DNA of 64,000 bases from Schaedlerella arabinosiphila (GCF_003885045.1 NZ_RHJS01000002.1:744001-808000); one strand, 5' to 3'. Numbered from the stretch's first letter, positions 17,777 through 26,177 are shown. Made by a program: numbers and translations. The notes: generated by a model from the sequence alone, not told the origin.

Positions 17777-18004
17777 ATGACTGCAAGTACCGTTGAGATT
17801 ATGAACAGGGGCATGAAATGTCTAACCGAACAGATGGGGATTATTGAAGCTGAACGCTTTATTTCTATTATCATTCGTGAAAAATTCGATTATACGAAAT
17901 GGCAGAGAGAGTATTTTGATGCAAAAACACCAGAGGAGATCAGCAGAGAGGCTTCACAATACGAGCAGTCTCATCCTTTTCCAGGAAATGCTGTCAGACT
18001 TTGA
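17777..18004 (+). CDS. Small partner of the PIN protein (putative antitoxin)
   Basis: A 75-residue charged helical protein starting 1 nt after the PIN stop codon, so certainly co-translated. I do not recognise a DNA-binding fold; it contains Ala-Glu-Arg-Phe-Ile-Ser-Ile-Ile-Ile-Arg-Glu followed by Phe-Asp-Tyr-Thr-Lys-Trp-Gln, and a Ser/His/Pro tail. The usual antitoxin-first order is reversed. It shares the AT-rich composition of the PIN gene, so the pair probably arrived together. Antitoxin role is inference from pairing only. Confidence 0.6.
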   Translation: MTASTVEIMNRGMKCLTEQMGIIEAERFISIIIREKFDYTKWQREYFDAKTPEEISREASQYEQSHPFPGNAVRL

Positions 18005-18028
18005 GCGGATCGTATCAGATTTTATGGA

Positions 18029-18063
18029 TCGGATGCCCTGCGGCAAAGTGCAGGGCACCGCGG
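18029..18063. repeat. Fragment of dispersed palindromic repeat
   Basis: CGGATGCCCTGCGGCAAAG then TGCAGGGCACCGCG, matching the end of the unit at 7587-7620 with compensating changes in the stem (CCCTGC/GCAGGG instead of CCGTGC/GCACGA). It separates the PIN pair from hypA. Confidence 0.55.
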
Positions 18064-18117
18064 ACAGCGCCGAAATTCCGCTGACCAGGGAAAACGGATC
18101 AGGAAAGGGGGATATGC

Positions 18118-18552
18118 ATGCACGAACTGGGACTTTGTGATGCCATGCTGAGAATGATGGACAAAATACTGACAGAAGAGGAACCAGGGGCATTCAGCAT
18201 CCGGCGGGTTGTGCTGGAGATCGGCGAGCTCTCCGGCGTGGTTCCCCGTTTCATGGAGGAAAGCTGGAAAGCGGTCGCCCGCGGGACCCACTATGCAGAC
18301 GCCGTGCTGGAGATCCGGACGGAACCAGGCTATGCAGACTGCCTGGACTGCGGGGCGCATGTCCGGCCTGCAGAGAGCGGTTTCAAATGCCCGGACTGCG
18401 GCGGGGAAAAATTAAAACCTGTGTCCGGGATCGACATGACAATCCGCAGTATTGAGGTGTGCGAAGAAGAACAGCAATTGGATTTCCGCCAGGAAGGTAC
18501 AGAATTGGACCCTGCGGGAGTTCCCGATAAACCGATGGAGGCAGAGGAGTAA
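18118..18552 (+). CDS. hypA: Hydrogenase/urease nickel incorporation protein HypA
   Basis: A 144-residue protein beginning Met-His-Glu-Leu, where His2 is the nickel ligand, with a zinc site of two Cys-x2-Cys pairs (Cys75/Cys78 and Cys91/Cys94). HypA hands nickel to HypB and the hydrogenase large subunit. It is about 30 residues longer than typical HypA because of an acidic C-terminal tail rich in Glu and Asp. ATG 18118 follows GGAAAGGGGG. hypB follows after 5 nt, so they are co-transcribed; no hydrogenase structural gene or hypCDEF lies in the window. Confidence 0.95.
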   Translation: MHELGLCDAMLRMMDKILTEEEPGAFSIRRVVLEIGELSGVVPRFMEESWKAVARGTHYADAVLEIRTEPGYADCLDCGAHVRPAESGFKCPDCGGEKLKPVSGIDMTIRSIEVCEEEQQLDFRQEGTELDPAGVPDKPMEAEE

Positions 18553-18557
18553 TCAAG

Positions 18558-19226
18558 ATGGAAAAATACAGAGTAATCGAGATCAAACAAAGCATTTTTG
18601 CGGATAACGACAAACAGGCGGACGCACTTCGGGAAAAGCTGAAAGAGAAAGGCGTATTCCTGCTCAATCTGATGTCCAGCCCGGGAGCCGGAAAGACGAC
18701 CACCTTAAGCCGTACCATTGAAATGCTGAAGCAGGAAATGCAGATCGGGGTCATGGAGGCGGATATTGATTCGGATGTGGACGCGGCGGCGATCGAAAAC
18801 TGCGGCGTCAGGGTCATCCAGCTCCACACCGGAGGCATGTGCCACCTGGACGCCGGGATGACAGAGCAGGGGATTACGGAATTTGGAATCCAGGGTCTGG
18901 ATCTTCTTATCCTGGAAAATGTAGGCAATCTGGTATGTCCCGCAGAATTTGACACCGGGGCCGTAAAAAATGCCATGATCCTTTCCGTTCCGGAGGGCCA
19001 CGACAAGCCCCTCAAATACCCGCTCATGTTCCAGGTGTGCGACGTGGTGCTTGTGAACAAGATCGACGTACTGCCGTATTTTGATTTTGATATGGAAAAA
19101 TGCGTGGAATATGTACACATGCGCAACCCCCAGGCAAAAGTCATCCCCATCTGCGCTAAGACCGGGGACGGGATGGAAGCCTGGGCGGACTGGCTGCGGG
19201 GACAGGTGGAAGCGTGGAAAAAATAA
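18558..19226 (+). CDS. hypB: Hydrogenase nickel incorporation GTPase HypB
   Basis: A 222-residue SIMIBI-class GTPase. The P-loop reads Ser-Pro-Gly-Ala-Gly-Lys-Thr-Thr (about 42-49), followed by Glu-Ala-Asp-Ile-Asp, the metal-site motif Gly-Gly-Met-Cys-His-Leu-Asp, Glu-Asn-Val-Gly-Asn-Leu and the guanine-binding Asn-Lys-Ile-Asp. It lacks the His-rich N-terminal nickel store seen in some HypB. It uses GTP hydrolysis to load nickel into NiFe hydrogenase with HypA, in the cytoplasm. The pair is isolated here, so the client hydrogenase must be encoded elsewhere. Confidence 0.95.
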   Translation: MEKYRVIEIKQSIFADNDKQADALREKLKEKGVFLLNLMSSPGAGKTTTLSRTIEMLKQEMQIGVMEADIDSDVDAAAIENCGVRVIQLHTGGMCHLDAGMTEQGITEFGIQGLDLLILENVGNLVCPAEFDTGAVKNAMILSVPEGHDKPLKYPLMFQVCDVVLVNKIDVLPYFDFDMEKCVEYVHMRNPQAKVIPICAKTGDGMEAWADWLRGQVEAWKK

Positions 19227-19304
19227 ATCATGTACAGGCAGGTCCACAGCCCCGTAAGACATACAGCAAAACCTGTCGATGATCGTACGGCCGGGATTTC
19301 CGGC

Positions 19305-19350
19305 AAAAGAAAATGTCCCGCAGTATCCTGGAAGCGGAGACTGCGGGACA
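19305..19350 (-). terminator. Terminator, mainly for the leftward gene
   Basis: TGTCCCGCAGT (19314-19324) pairs with ACTGCGGGACA (19340-19350), an 11-bp stem. The adjoining A-rich 19305-19313 gives a U-tract for leftward RNA, ending the 19404-19751 gene; it may also stop hypAB from the other side. Confidence 0.75.
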
Positions 19351-19403
19351 CCAGAGAAGCTTAGACGGTTTGTCACTGTGAGCACCCGGCCGATACAGCA
19401 ACG

Positions 19404-19751
19404 TTATTCCACAGTCAGGCCAAAATTTTTCAGGATGCGGTAGCTGTCCAGAAGTCCGGCCATGTAAGCGAGGATACTGTGTTCAAAGTCGCTTTCCTCT
19501 TTTCGGGCCAGGATGGTATCTATCAGGTCCCGCTGAGGTTTTGTGAAGTCGGTGCTCTGATAGCGCCGGTAAGCCTGCAGGTATTCGACCCGGCACACCT
19601 GGTAATCCTTATCCTCCAGGAGAAGACTGTGCAGAGTCGTATTTTTCAGGCTGTCCATGTACAACTTCAATATATCTTTTATTTCTTCAATGCTGTTATC
19701 TTCTGTGATGATGGAAAAGAGTTCTTGTGCGATTTGGTCGTTTTTAAGCAT
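19404..19751 (-). CDS. Hypothetical helical protein, 115 residues
   Basis: A small soluble protein with no signal peptide or membrane helix. It is rich in Leu, Asp, Glu and Tyr, with a regular helical pattern (Leu-Tyr-Met-Asp-Ser-Leu-Lys and Val-Glu-Tyr-Leu-Gln-Ala-Tyr-Arg-Arg). It recalls small conserved proteins of Lachnospiraceae, but I cannot name a family. ATG 19751 follows GGAATCG-type weak purines (on the minus strand, AGAAAGGAATCGAAC). It is transcribed alone and has its own terminator. Function unknown. Confidence 0.65.
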   Translation of the reverse strand: MLKNDQIAQELFSIITEDNSIEEIKDILKLYMDSLKNTTLHSLLLEDKDYQVCRVEYLQAYRRYQSTDFTKPQRDLIDTILARKEESDFEHSILAYMAGLLDSYRILKNFGLTVE

Positions 19752-20249
19752 ATGTTCGATTCCTTTCTGCCGTAGGCATAGTGAAAAGAGACTGGCTTAC
19801 ATTGACGGGTTTCGTGGAAAACAGGCAGAACACGCAGCACGCGTACCCTTCCGTCTGTTGTTTCATAGAAAAAAAGAAGGACGGCAGCATTTTAACAGGC
19901 AGCCATCCCTCTTTTTTCTGTCACGTTTCATCAAGGTTTTGACAAGCGTTTCTTTTTTGCAAAATCTGACAAAGCAGATTGAAAATCCCTGTCCGGTTGG
20001 ACAAACTCATTGTTACAGCAGCGAAGATAAATAGAATCAAGTTTTCTGAGCAGTATCCGTCCAAAAAGCGGCATAGGGATAAGAGATAACTGCGTCTGTT
20101 GCTATGTATTGGCTGTACAGCGTTTTGTATCAGCCTGTTTCCATGTGTCTATTTTAGCACGAACATGTCGAAATAGAAACGGCAATCGTTCTACAAATTC
20201 TCCCTGATTTCTACAAAATTCGACATTGCAGGGGCGTTTATTCCATGGT

Positions 20250-20369
20250 TTATCTTTGAAGTATTTCAAAAAAATTCTCTGGAGTGACAGCGGGGATATC
20301 CGATGTGGAAAAATCTTCCCTACCCAAAGCATTTCTGACGCCTGCATGATCGGCATTGGCCACTTGCAG
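20250..20369 (-). pseudogene. C-terminal relic, possibly of a PIN-domain gene
   Basis: On the minus strand a frame with no start runs about 38 codons to a stop at 20250-20252 and ends Ile-Pro-Ala-Val-Thr-Pro-Glu-Asn-Phe-Phe. This is the style of PIN-protein C-termini (Val-Thr-Pro-Glu-x-Phe). It is cut on its upstream side exactly where the DHFR-like fragment begins. Weak evidence; could be chance. Confidence 0.25.
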
Positions 20370-20545
20370 AAAAAAAGTATACATTCCGGGACATTGCCTC
20401 TCAAGGGGTTCATCCCTGTAAACTGCGGAGCTGCCTCAAAAAGAGGGGCGCAAGCGGTTTGCATTGAAGGAAGTAAAGAATTACGGACCGTTTGCGGAAC
20501 TGGTTTACATTAGAGCCTGACGCCGCGCAAAGTATACGGCGGGGA
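20370..20545 (+). pseudogene. Truncated, deleted copy of the RibD/DHFR-like gene
   Basis: The sequence from about 20380 matches 32852-32896 almost base for base, then skips to the equivalent of 33046-33131. The missing 149 bp shift the frame, and the first half of the gene is absent. The trailing GCGTAAAGTATACGGCG-like segment is also present (20521-20540). This is a dead fragment of the same module found intact at 27869 and 32619. Confidence 0.85.
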
Positions 20546-20730
20546 ATTTGACTTTCGAAAAAAACAGAAAATTTTACGTCATCGTTAATAACCGACAGAG
20601 ACCTTTTAGCAGGTCTCATTTTTTTGTGTAAATTGACGCAAATTATGAACGAAAAAAAGAGCGAAAATATTTTCGTAACCATGGATAAATTGTGATAAAT
20701 GTCGGAAAATACTTTAGTAAAATAGAAATA
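20546..20730. other. AT-rich non-coding spacer
   Basis: No gene is visible. GACCTTTTAGCAGGTC forms a small hairpin followed by TCATTTTTTTG near 20600-20625, a possible terminator. The rest leads into the promoter at 20731. Confidence 0.4.
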
Positions 20731-20759
20731 TTGAAATAATTTACCGGTAACGATATAAT
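20731..20759 (+). promoter_or_regulatory. Operon promoter with LacI-type operator in the spacer
   Basis: -35 TTGAAA (20731-20736), 17-nt spacer, -10 TATAAT (20754-20759). The perfect palindrome TTACCGGTAA (20741-20750), with the central CG of LacI-family operators, fills the spacer. A repressor bound here would exclude RNA polymerase, so the LacI-kinase fusion encoded just downstream probably represses its own operon. Confidence 0.8.
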
Positions 20760-20810
20760 TTTATTGTGCAAAACAGAACGGCAATAGGACTGGAAAGGCC
20801 AGGGTTGAGT

Positions 20811-22733
20811 ATGAACATTCAGGAGGTTGCAAGGCTTGCGGGGGTATCTATTTCCACAGTTTCGAAAGTAATGAACGGGAAGGCTGAGGACATCAGCGAA
20901 CCGACCAGGAAAAAGGTTCTGAAGGTCATAGAGGAAAATAATTACATTCCTTATGCCAAATATAGAAAAAAGGAAGGACTGAGAAGCGGTTTGATCGGAT
21001 TGATTGTCCAAAGGAGCAATACAAACAGCCATGAACTGATCATGTCTGCGGAAGAAGTGCTGAAAAATCGAGGATACCAGCTATTGATTCGAATGCTGGA
21101 TGATGATGAGACATTGGACGATGCGATGCGTCAGATGCAGAAAAGAAATCTCTCAGGAATGATTATAAATACAGAGGAATCTACGTTTTATCAGGACGAC
21201 TATTTGAAGACCGTATACCTCTCCGATACAGGCCGGTTTGATGAAAGCCAGAAAAATACATTTTACTGCCAGAGATCCGAGGCCGGACGACAAATTGCGA
21301 GAATGCTTTTGTCGGCTGGACACCGTACCATCGGAGCGGTTTTTTTAGAGCAGGAGAGAGGAATATTAAAAGGAATTGAGGAAATATACAGGGAAGAAAA
21401 CCTGTCCGGCCAAATGATCAATTACTACATCGGAGAGGATATGGCGGATATCCAAAGAAACGGAATGACACTGTGCATTGCCGAGGATGTGACTGCAGTG
21501 GTCTGCGGAAATGTGATGATTACCGGATGTGTAGTGGAGTATGCGGAGCAGAGCGGCATCCATGTTCCGGAAGATTTGTCCTGCGTATGCGCGGACGATG
21601 AAAAAATTCTGGAGTGCCTTTGCTGCGGCATCACCGCAGTGAGATATCCGGTTCGGCGGATGACCGAGGATGCGGCCGAATATCTGCTGGATCTGATTGA
21701 ACAGAAAAGAGAAAGTGAGATTGTTCGGAAATATCTGCCGGAGCTGATCAAAAGAAACAGCGTAAAGAAGCAAAACGCCGGAGATTTTGCGGTGAAAATG
21801 GTAATTGTCGGAAGCATGAATATGGATAATCTGATCGAAGGAGAGCAGATCCCGCTGAATGGGCAGACTCAGATCGCGAAAAATATTATCTGCTCTGCCG
21901 GCGGAAAAGGCGGCAACCAGGCGGTTGGAGTGTCAAGACTTGGCGGAAGCGCCTATATGATCGGACGTCTCGGAAAAGACGCGGACGGCCGGACGCTGTA
22001 TAGAAGCCTTGGAAACTATGGCGTCAATTTGGAAGGCGTGGAGTTTGACGATTCCTCTGCCAGCGGAAAAGCATTTATCCATATTGACCAGAATGGGGAA
22101 AATACGATCGTAGTCTACCGCGGGGCAAATGAAAACCTGGACGGATGTCAGTTGGAGCGGTACAAAGTGATTTTTCGAAAATGCAGATATTGCCTGTTGT
22201 CTTCGGAAATATCGAAGGAGACCATCGCGGCGGCAATCAAATGCTGCAAAGAAACCGGTACAAAGGTCCTCCTGAAACCATCTGCCATTGAGGAATTGGG
22301 AGAAAAACTGCTAAACGGCGTGGACTATCTGATCCCCAATGAGATGGAACTGGGAAAGATCATCAGCGGGGATCAGACATTGGAGGAGAAGGCGCAGGAG
22401 CTTCTGCACGGAGGTGTGGAAAATGTGATCGTAACGCTGGGAAAGCAGGGCGCGTATCTGAAAAACAGGAAATACAGCCTGTACTTTCCAAGTGCGCCGT
22501 TTCATGCGGTGGATACAACCGGCGGAGCAGATTCCTTTATCAGCGCGCTTGCGGTCGCACTGAGCGAAGATAAGGATTTGATCTATGCTGTTATTTATGC
22601 GATGTATGCGGCGGGGATTACAGTGACAAGGTATGGCGTACAGGAGGCGATGCCGGATAAAAACACAGTCGGCATTTACCGGGAAGAGATTGACGCGCGG
22701 TATCACAGGATGATGAAACAGATATCAGGATAA
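20811..22733 (+). CDS. LacI-family regulator fused to a PfkB/ribokinase-like kinase
   Basis: A 640-residue two-part protein. Residues 1-50 are a LacI helix-turn-helix (Ile-Gln-Glu-Val-Ala-Arg-Leu-Ala-Gly-Val-Ser, then Thr-Val-Ser-Lys-Val-Met-Asn-Gly). Residues 58-315 are the periplasmic-binding-like sensor. From about 328 a full PfkB kinase follows: Gly-Ser-Met-Asn-Met-Asp, Gly-Gly-Lys-Gly-Gly-Asn-Gln-Ala, and the catalytic Asp574 in Asp-Thr-Thr-Gly-Gly-Ala-Asp. The anion-hole motif is Gly-Gly-Ala-Asp instead of the usual Gly-Ala-Gly-Asp. ATG 20811 is preferred over GTG 20766 because it begins at the helix-turn-helix and has AAGG..AGGG upstream. It may sense and phosphorylate the same sugar. 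Confidence 0.92.
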   Translation: MNIQEVARLAGVSISTVSKVMNGKAEDISEPTRKKVLKVIEENNYIPYAKYRKKEGLRSGLIGLIVQRSNTNSHELIMSAEEVLKNRGYQLLIRMLDDDETLDDAMRQMQKRNLSGMIINTEESTFYQDDYLKTVYLSDTGRFDESQKNTFYCQRSEAGRQIARMLLSAGHRTIGAVFLEQERGILKGIEEIYREENLSGQMINYYIGEDMADIQRNGMTLCIAEDVTAVVCGNVMITGCVVEYAEQSGIHVPEDLSCVCADDEKILECLCCGITAVRYPVRRMTEDAAEYLLDLIEQKRESEIVRKYLPELIKRNSVKKQNAGDFAVKMVIVGSMNMDNLIEGEQIPLNGQTQIAKNIICSAGGKGGNQAVGVSRLGGSAYMIGRLGKDADGRTLYRSLGNYGVNLEGVEFDDSSASGKAFIHIDQNGENTIVVYRGANENLDGCQLERYKVIFRKCRYCLLSSEISKETIAAAIKCCKETGTKVLLKPSAIEELGEKLLNGVDYLIPNEMELGKIISGDQTLEEKAQELLHGGVENVIVTLGKQGAYLKNRKYSLYFPSAPFHAVDTTGGADSFISALAVALSEDKDLIYAVIYAMYAAGITVTRYGVQEAMPDKNTVGIYREEIDARYHRMMKQISG

Positions 22734-22757
22734 ACAGTTGAATAACGGGAGGATGGA

Positions 22758-23669
22758 ATGAAAAAGATACTGGTTTTAGGCAGCCTGAATATGGATTTTG
22801 TGATTCGGGTAAAAAAAATGCCGGAGGTCGGAGAGACGATTCTGGGTGAGGACGTTGCTCTGGTTCCAGGAGGAAAAGGCGCAAATCAGGCATATGCAGC
22901 GGGAAAGCTGGGCGGACATGTGACCATGCTGGGCGCTGTAGGGATGGATCCTTACGGCAGCAGTCTGACAAAAAATCTGCAGGATGCGGGCGTGGATACA
23001 GAGGGCATTCTCAGAAGTAAGAACGACGCAACCGGACAGGCATTTATAACAGTCTATGAAAACGGAGACAATTCGATCATCGTGATTCCGGGGGCAAATG
23101 GGAGGCTGAAGCCGGAAATGCTCCAGGAGAGCATGAAATATATCGATGCATGCGACTATATCATCATGCAGCTTGAGATTCCTCTGGAGACCGTGCGGTA
23201 TGTAAAAGAGCTTGCCTTGCGCAGGGGCAAGAAAGTAGTGATCGATCCTGCGCCGGCTGCGGCAGGGCTGGAGGATTCATTCTGGCATGGAATCACAATT
23301 CTGAAACCGAATGAAACAGAGCTGGGGATTCTGACCGGAAAGCAGCTTCGCAATGAAACGGAAATGATAGAAGCCGCGCGCAGTTTGGTTTTCAAAGGAG
23401 TGGAAACGGTTCTGGTGACGTTGGGAGAAAAGGGATGCCTGATGGTCCGGGAAAAAGAAGCGGTTCATTTCCCGGCGAAGAAAGCGGAAATGGTAGACAC
23501 CACCGCAGCAGGGGACAGCTTTCTGGCCGCTTTGGTTACGGCATTATGCGAAGACAGGCCATTTGAGGACGCGGTCGAATTTGCACAGACTGTTTCTTCT
23601 ATTGTAGTCGGCAGGCATGGCGCGCAGACGTCAATACCATGGAGAGCTGAAGTGCCGGGAGGTGTTTGA
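22758..23669 (+). CDS. rbsK: Ribokinase
   Basis: A 303-residue PfkB-family kinase of normal ribokinase length: N-terminal Gly-Ser-Leu-Asn-Met-Asp-Phe, Gly-Gly-Lys-Gly-Ala-Asn-Gln-Ala, Lys-Pro-Asn-Glu-Thr-Glu and the catalytic Asp in Asp-Thr-Thr-Ala-Ala-Gly-Asp, where the usual first Gly of Gly-Ala-Gly-Asp is Ala. It would convert D-ribose and ATP to ribose 5-phosphate in the cytoplasm. It starts 24 nt after the LacI-kinase fusion behind GGGAGG, and its end overlaps the transporter frame. With the nucleoside hydrolase two genes on, ribose from nucleosides is the likely substrate. Confidence 0.85.
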   Translation: MKKILVLGSLNMDFVIRVKKMPEVGETILGEDVALVPGGKGANQAYAAGKLGGHVTMLGAVGMDPYGSSLTKNLQDAGVDTEGILRSKNDATGQAFITVYENGDNSIIVIPGANGRLKPEMLQESMKYIDACDYIIMQLEIPLETVRYVKELALRRGKKVVIDPAPAAAGLEDSFWHGITILKPNETELGILTGKQLRNETEMIEAARSLVFKGVETVLVTLGEKGCLMVREKEAVHFPAKKAEMVDTTAAGDSFLAALVTALCEDRPFEDAVEFAQTVSSIVVGRHGAQTSIPWRAEVPGGV

Positions 23670-25206
23670 TATCAAGATTCGTAAAAATGTATTTTATCCT
23701 ACGGTTCTGATGATCCTTGCGTTTTCTGGATGCTATCTTTTCAATGACGAACTTGTCAGCAAAGCGTCAGACTGGATGAATCAAGCATTTAATCAGACGC
23801 TGGGATGGTTTTACCTGGTTGTGGCGTTGTTCCTGGTGATTGTAACGGCGCTTGCCCTGTTTTCAAAATTTGGAAAAAGCAGGATCGGGGGCAGCGAAGC
23901 AAAGCCGATGCTGTCCACGTGGAACTGGTTCGCGGTGGTATTATGTACAACAATTGCGGCAGGGCTGATTTTCTGGGGGGCATGCGAGCCAATCTATCAT
24001 TTGATGGAGCCGCCGGAGTTCCTGGGGCTGAAGCCGGGAAGCCACGAAAGCGCGGTGTTCTCGATGACCACCATGTTTCTGCACTGGACGATCACCCCCT
24101 ATGCGATTTACGGGATTCCGGCATTGGCCTTTGCTTTTGCGGTTTATAACCGCCGCCGGGCATTCAGCTTTTCTTCCTGTATAGTGGAGGCGGTTCCAAA
24201 AGCGGGCGGAGAACGGCCGGCATCAATCATCGATTCCCTGTGTGTGTTTTCCACGGTGATGGGAATGATCGCGTCTCTTGGACAGGGAATCCTCAGTATC
24301 GCAGGCGGAATTACCGAAATAACAGAAAGGCAGGCATCCAAAACAACCTGGATACTGATCGGGATTACGATTGCTGTGGTTTTTACTGTTTCAGCGTGCA
24401 GCGGGGTGCTGAAAGGAATCAAATGGATTTCCAATATCAATACCGTTTTTCTGCTGGGGCTGCTTCTGTTTGTATTTATAGCAGGGCCTGCCGCGTATAT
24501 CATTCAATTGTCGCTGGAATCGTTTGGGGTATATATAGACAACTTTTTTACAAGAAGCCTGATGATGGGGGCGGGAAGCGGAAGCGGCTGGTCTTATTTC
24601 TGGACAATTTCAACGTTCGCGAACTGGATGGCATGGGCTCCGGTCACCGGGATGTTCCTGGGGAAAATCTCATACGGACATTCCGTGCGCTCTTTCATCG
24701 GGATCAATATACTTGCCTCTGCCGCAGCATCCGGGCTCTGGATCAATATTTTCGGAGGAACCGCAATCAGCCAGCAGCTTCACGGCGTGGATCTGTATGG
24801 AAAGATGGAATCCGCGGGAATGGAAAGTGCGGTGTATACGATGCTTGAAAACCTGCCTGCAGGGATGGTGCTTGTTCCGGTACTTGTCATTGTCGTTTTG
24901 CTCAGCGTCGTAACGGCAGCGGATTCTACGACAAATGTGCTGGGGAATCTTTGCTGTCAGGGAGAGGAACAGGAAGCCGGTATGATTTTTGTAAAGGTCG
25001 TATGGGGCGTGCTGCTGGGAGCGATGTCGATTCTGATGGTGTGTTCCAAAGGAATCGCGGGAATTAAGATGATATCTGTAATCGGAGGGATACCGGCAGT
25101 GTTTCTCCTCCTTCTGTCAGGGATATCGCTTTTGAAAAATATAATGTTGGTATCTGCGGGTAATGGCCAGCCCGTTGATGCGATAGATAAGAAACAGGAT
25201 AAGTAA
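23617..25206 (+). CDS. BCCT-family transporter, divergent
   Basis: A membrane protein of about 510-529 residues with 12 predicted helices and the size of betaine/carnitine/choline transporters. The signature region reads Tyr-Phe-Trp-Thr-Ile-Ser-Thr-Phe-Ala-Asn-Trp-Met-Ala-Trp-Ala-Pro, related to but clearly different from the usual Phe-Tyr-Trp-Ala-Trp-Trp motif. The start is uncertain: GGGAGG (23657-23662) points to an ATC at 23671 or ATT at 23677 in frame; GTG 23662 overlaps the ribosome site; ATG 23617 lies inside rbsK. The first membrane helix begins near 23695, so any of these is workable. In a nucleoside operon it may import a nucleoside-like, perhaps positively charged, compound. Confidence 0.82.
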   Translation: MARRRQYHGELKCREVFDIKIRKNVFYPTVLMILAFSGCYLFNDELVSKASDWMNQAFNQTLGWFYLVVALFLVIVTALALFSKFGKSRIGGSEAKPMLSTWNWFAVVLCTTIAAGLIFWGACEPIYHLMEPPEFLGLKPGSHESAVFSMTTMFLHWTITPYAIYGIPALAFAFAVYNRRRAFSFSSCIVEAVPKAGGERPASIIDSLCVFSTVMGMIASLGQGILSIAGGITEITERQASKTTWILIGITIAVVFTVSACSGVLKGIKWISNINTVFLLGLLLFVFIAGPAAYIIQLSLESFGVYIDNFFTRSLMMGAGSGSGWSYFWTISTFANWMAWAPVTGMFLGKISYGHSVRSFIGINILASAAASGLWINIFGGTAISQQLHGVDLYGKMESAGMESAVYTMLENLPAGMVLVPVLVIVVLLSVVTAADSTTNVLGNLCCQGEEQEAGMIFVKVVWGVLLGAMSILMVCSKGIAGIKMISVIGGIPAVFLLLLSGISLLKNIMLVSAGNGQPVDAIDKKQDK

Positions 25207-25222
25207 TGGGAGGTATAAGGAG

Positions 25223-26176
25223 ATGACAGAGATGAAAAGAATACCAATTGTAATGGATTTTGACACAGGGACGGACGACGCCATCGCATTGATTACGGCT
25301 CTGCAGCACAGGGACATCCTGGATATCCGCGCGGTTTCAGCGGTAGCGGGAAACGTACCCCTTGAGGCAACAGCCGCAAACACAAGAAACATCGTGGACA
25401 TGCTGGGACACGACGATATTATCGTTGCGAAAGGCGCGGACAAGCCGTTGAAAAGAGAACTGCATTGTGCAATTTCCCACGGGAAAACCGGCCTTGGAAA
25501 TGTGACGGTTCCGGATTCGGGAAGAGCGTACTATGAGAAAGACGCGGCTGACGCAATCTATGAGGCGGCGTTGGAATTTCCGGGAGAACTGGTAGTCTTG
25601 GCAACAGGGCCCCAGACGAACCTGGCACTCTCGATCCAGAGATACCCGGATATTGTGAAGCTGATCCGGAAGGTCTATATCATGGGAGGCTGCCTGGTAG
25701 GAGGAAACATGACGCAGGCGTCGGAGTTCAATGCATATGTTGATCCGGAGGCGCTGCAGATTTTGTTCCGCTCCGGTGTGGATGTGACGATGGTCGGCCT
25801 GGACGTAACGCTGCAGACAGAGCTGCCGATGTGGGTAAAGGACAAGATCGCGGCAATCAACACGCCGGAAGCACAGCTTGCAGTCCAGGTCTTTGAATTT
25901 ATGCTGATCAGGAACAAAGAATTTGGATACGACGTGGCAAATCTGCACGATGTAGTCGCATTCTGTGCCATCGTCCATCCGGAAGTTCTGAAGCTGAAGC
26001 GCTACTATGTGGATGTAGAGACAGAAGGAACCATTACCCGGGGTATGACGGTAGCGGATTTCAGGGATGTATGCCCGGATCACGAGAAAAATGTGGACTG
26101 TGCGGAAGATATTGATTTGGATGCGTTCTGGGAATGGTTTGTAAAAGTATTTGAGGAGAGAGGAACGGTAAAATAA
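25223..26176 (+). CDS. Nucleoside hydrolase (IunH/RihB-like)
   Basis: A 317-residue protein with the calcium-binding signature of inosine-uridine nucleoside hydrolases at residues 12-20 (Asp-Phe-Asp-Thr-Gly-Thr-Asp-Asp-Ala) and a later Asn-Leu-His-Asp-Val. It hydrolyses the N-glycosidic bond of ribonucleosides to free base plus ribose in the cytoplasm. Two Shine-Dalgarno-like blocks (GGGAGG and AAGGAG) precede ATG 25223 and ATG 25232; either could be used. Ribose would feed the ribokinase encoded upstream. The exact base specificity cannot be read. Confidence 0.92.
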   Translation: MTEMKRIPIVMDFDTGTDDAIALITALQHRDILDIRAVSAVAGNVPLEATAANTRNIVDMLGHDDIIVAKGADKPLKRELHCAISHGKTGLGNVTVPDSGRAYYEKDAADAIYEAALEFPGELVVLATGPQTNLALSIQRYPDIVKLIRKVYIMGGCLVGGNMTQASEFNAYVDPEALQILFRSGVDVTMVGLDVTLQTELPMWVKDKIAAINTPEAQLAVQVFEFMLIRNKEFGYDVANLHDVVAFCAIVHPEVLKLKRYYVDVETEGTITRGMTVADFRDVCPDHEKNVDCAEDIDLDAFWEWFVKVFEERGTVK

Positions 26177-26177
26177 T

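Noticed and set aside
20102..20249. Continuation of a minus-strand frame rich in Lys, Arg and Phe
   Set aside because: The alternative frame ends at 20250 with a more protein-like end; neither extends to a start, so only a relic is annotated.
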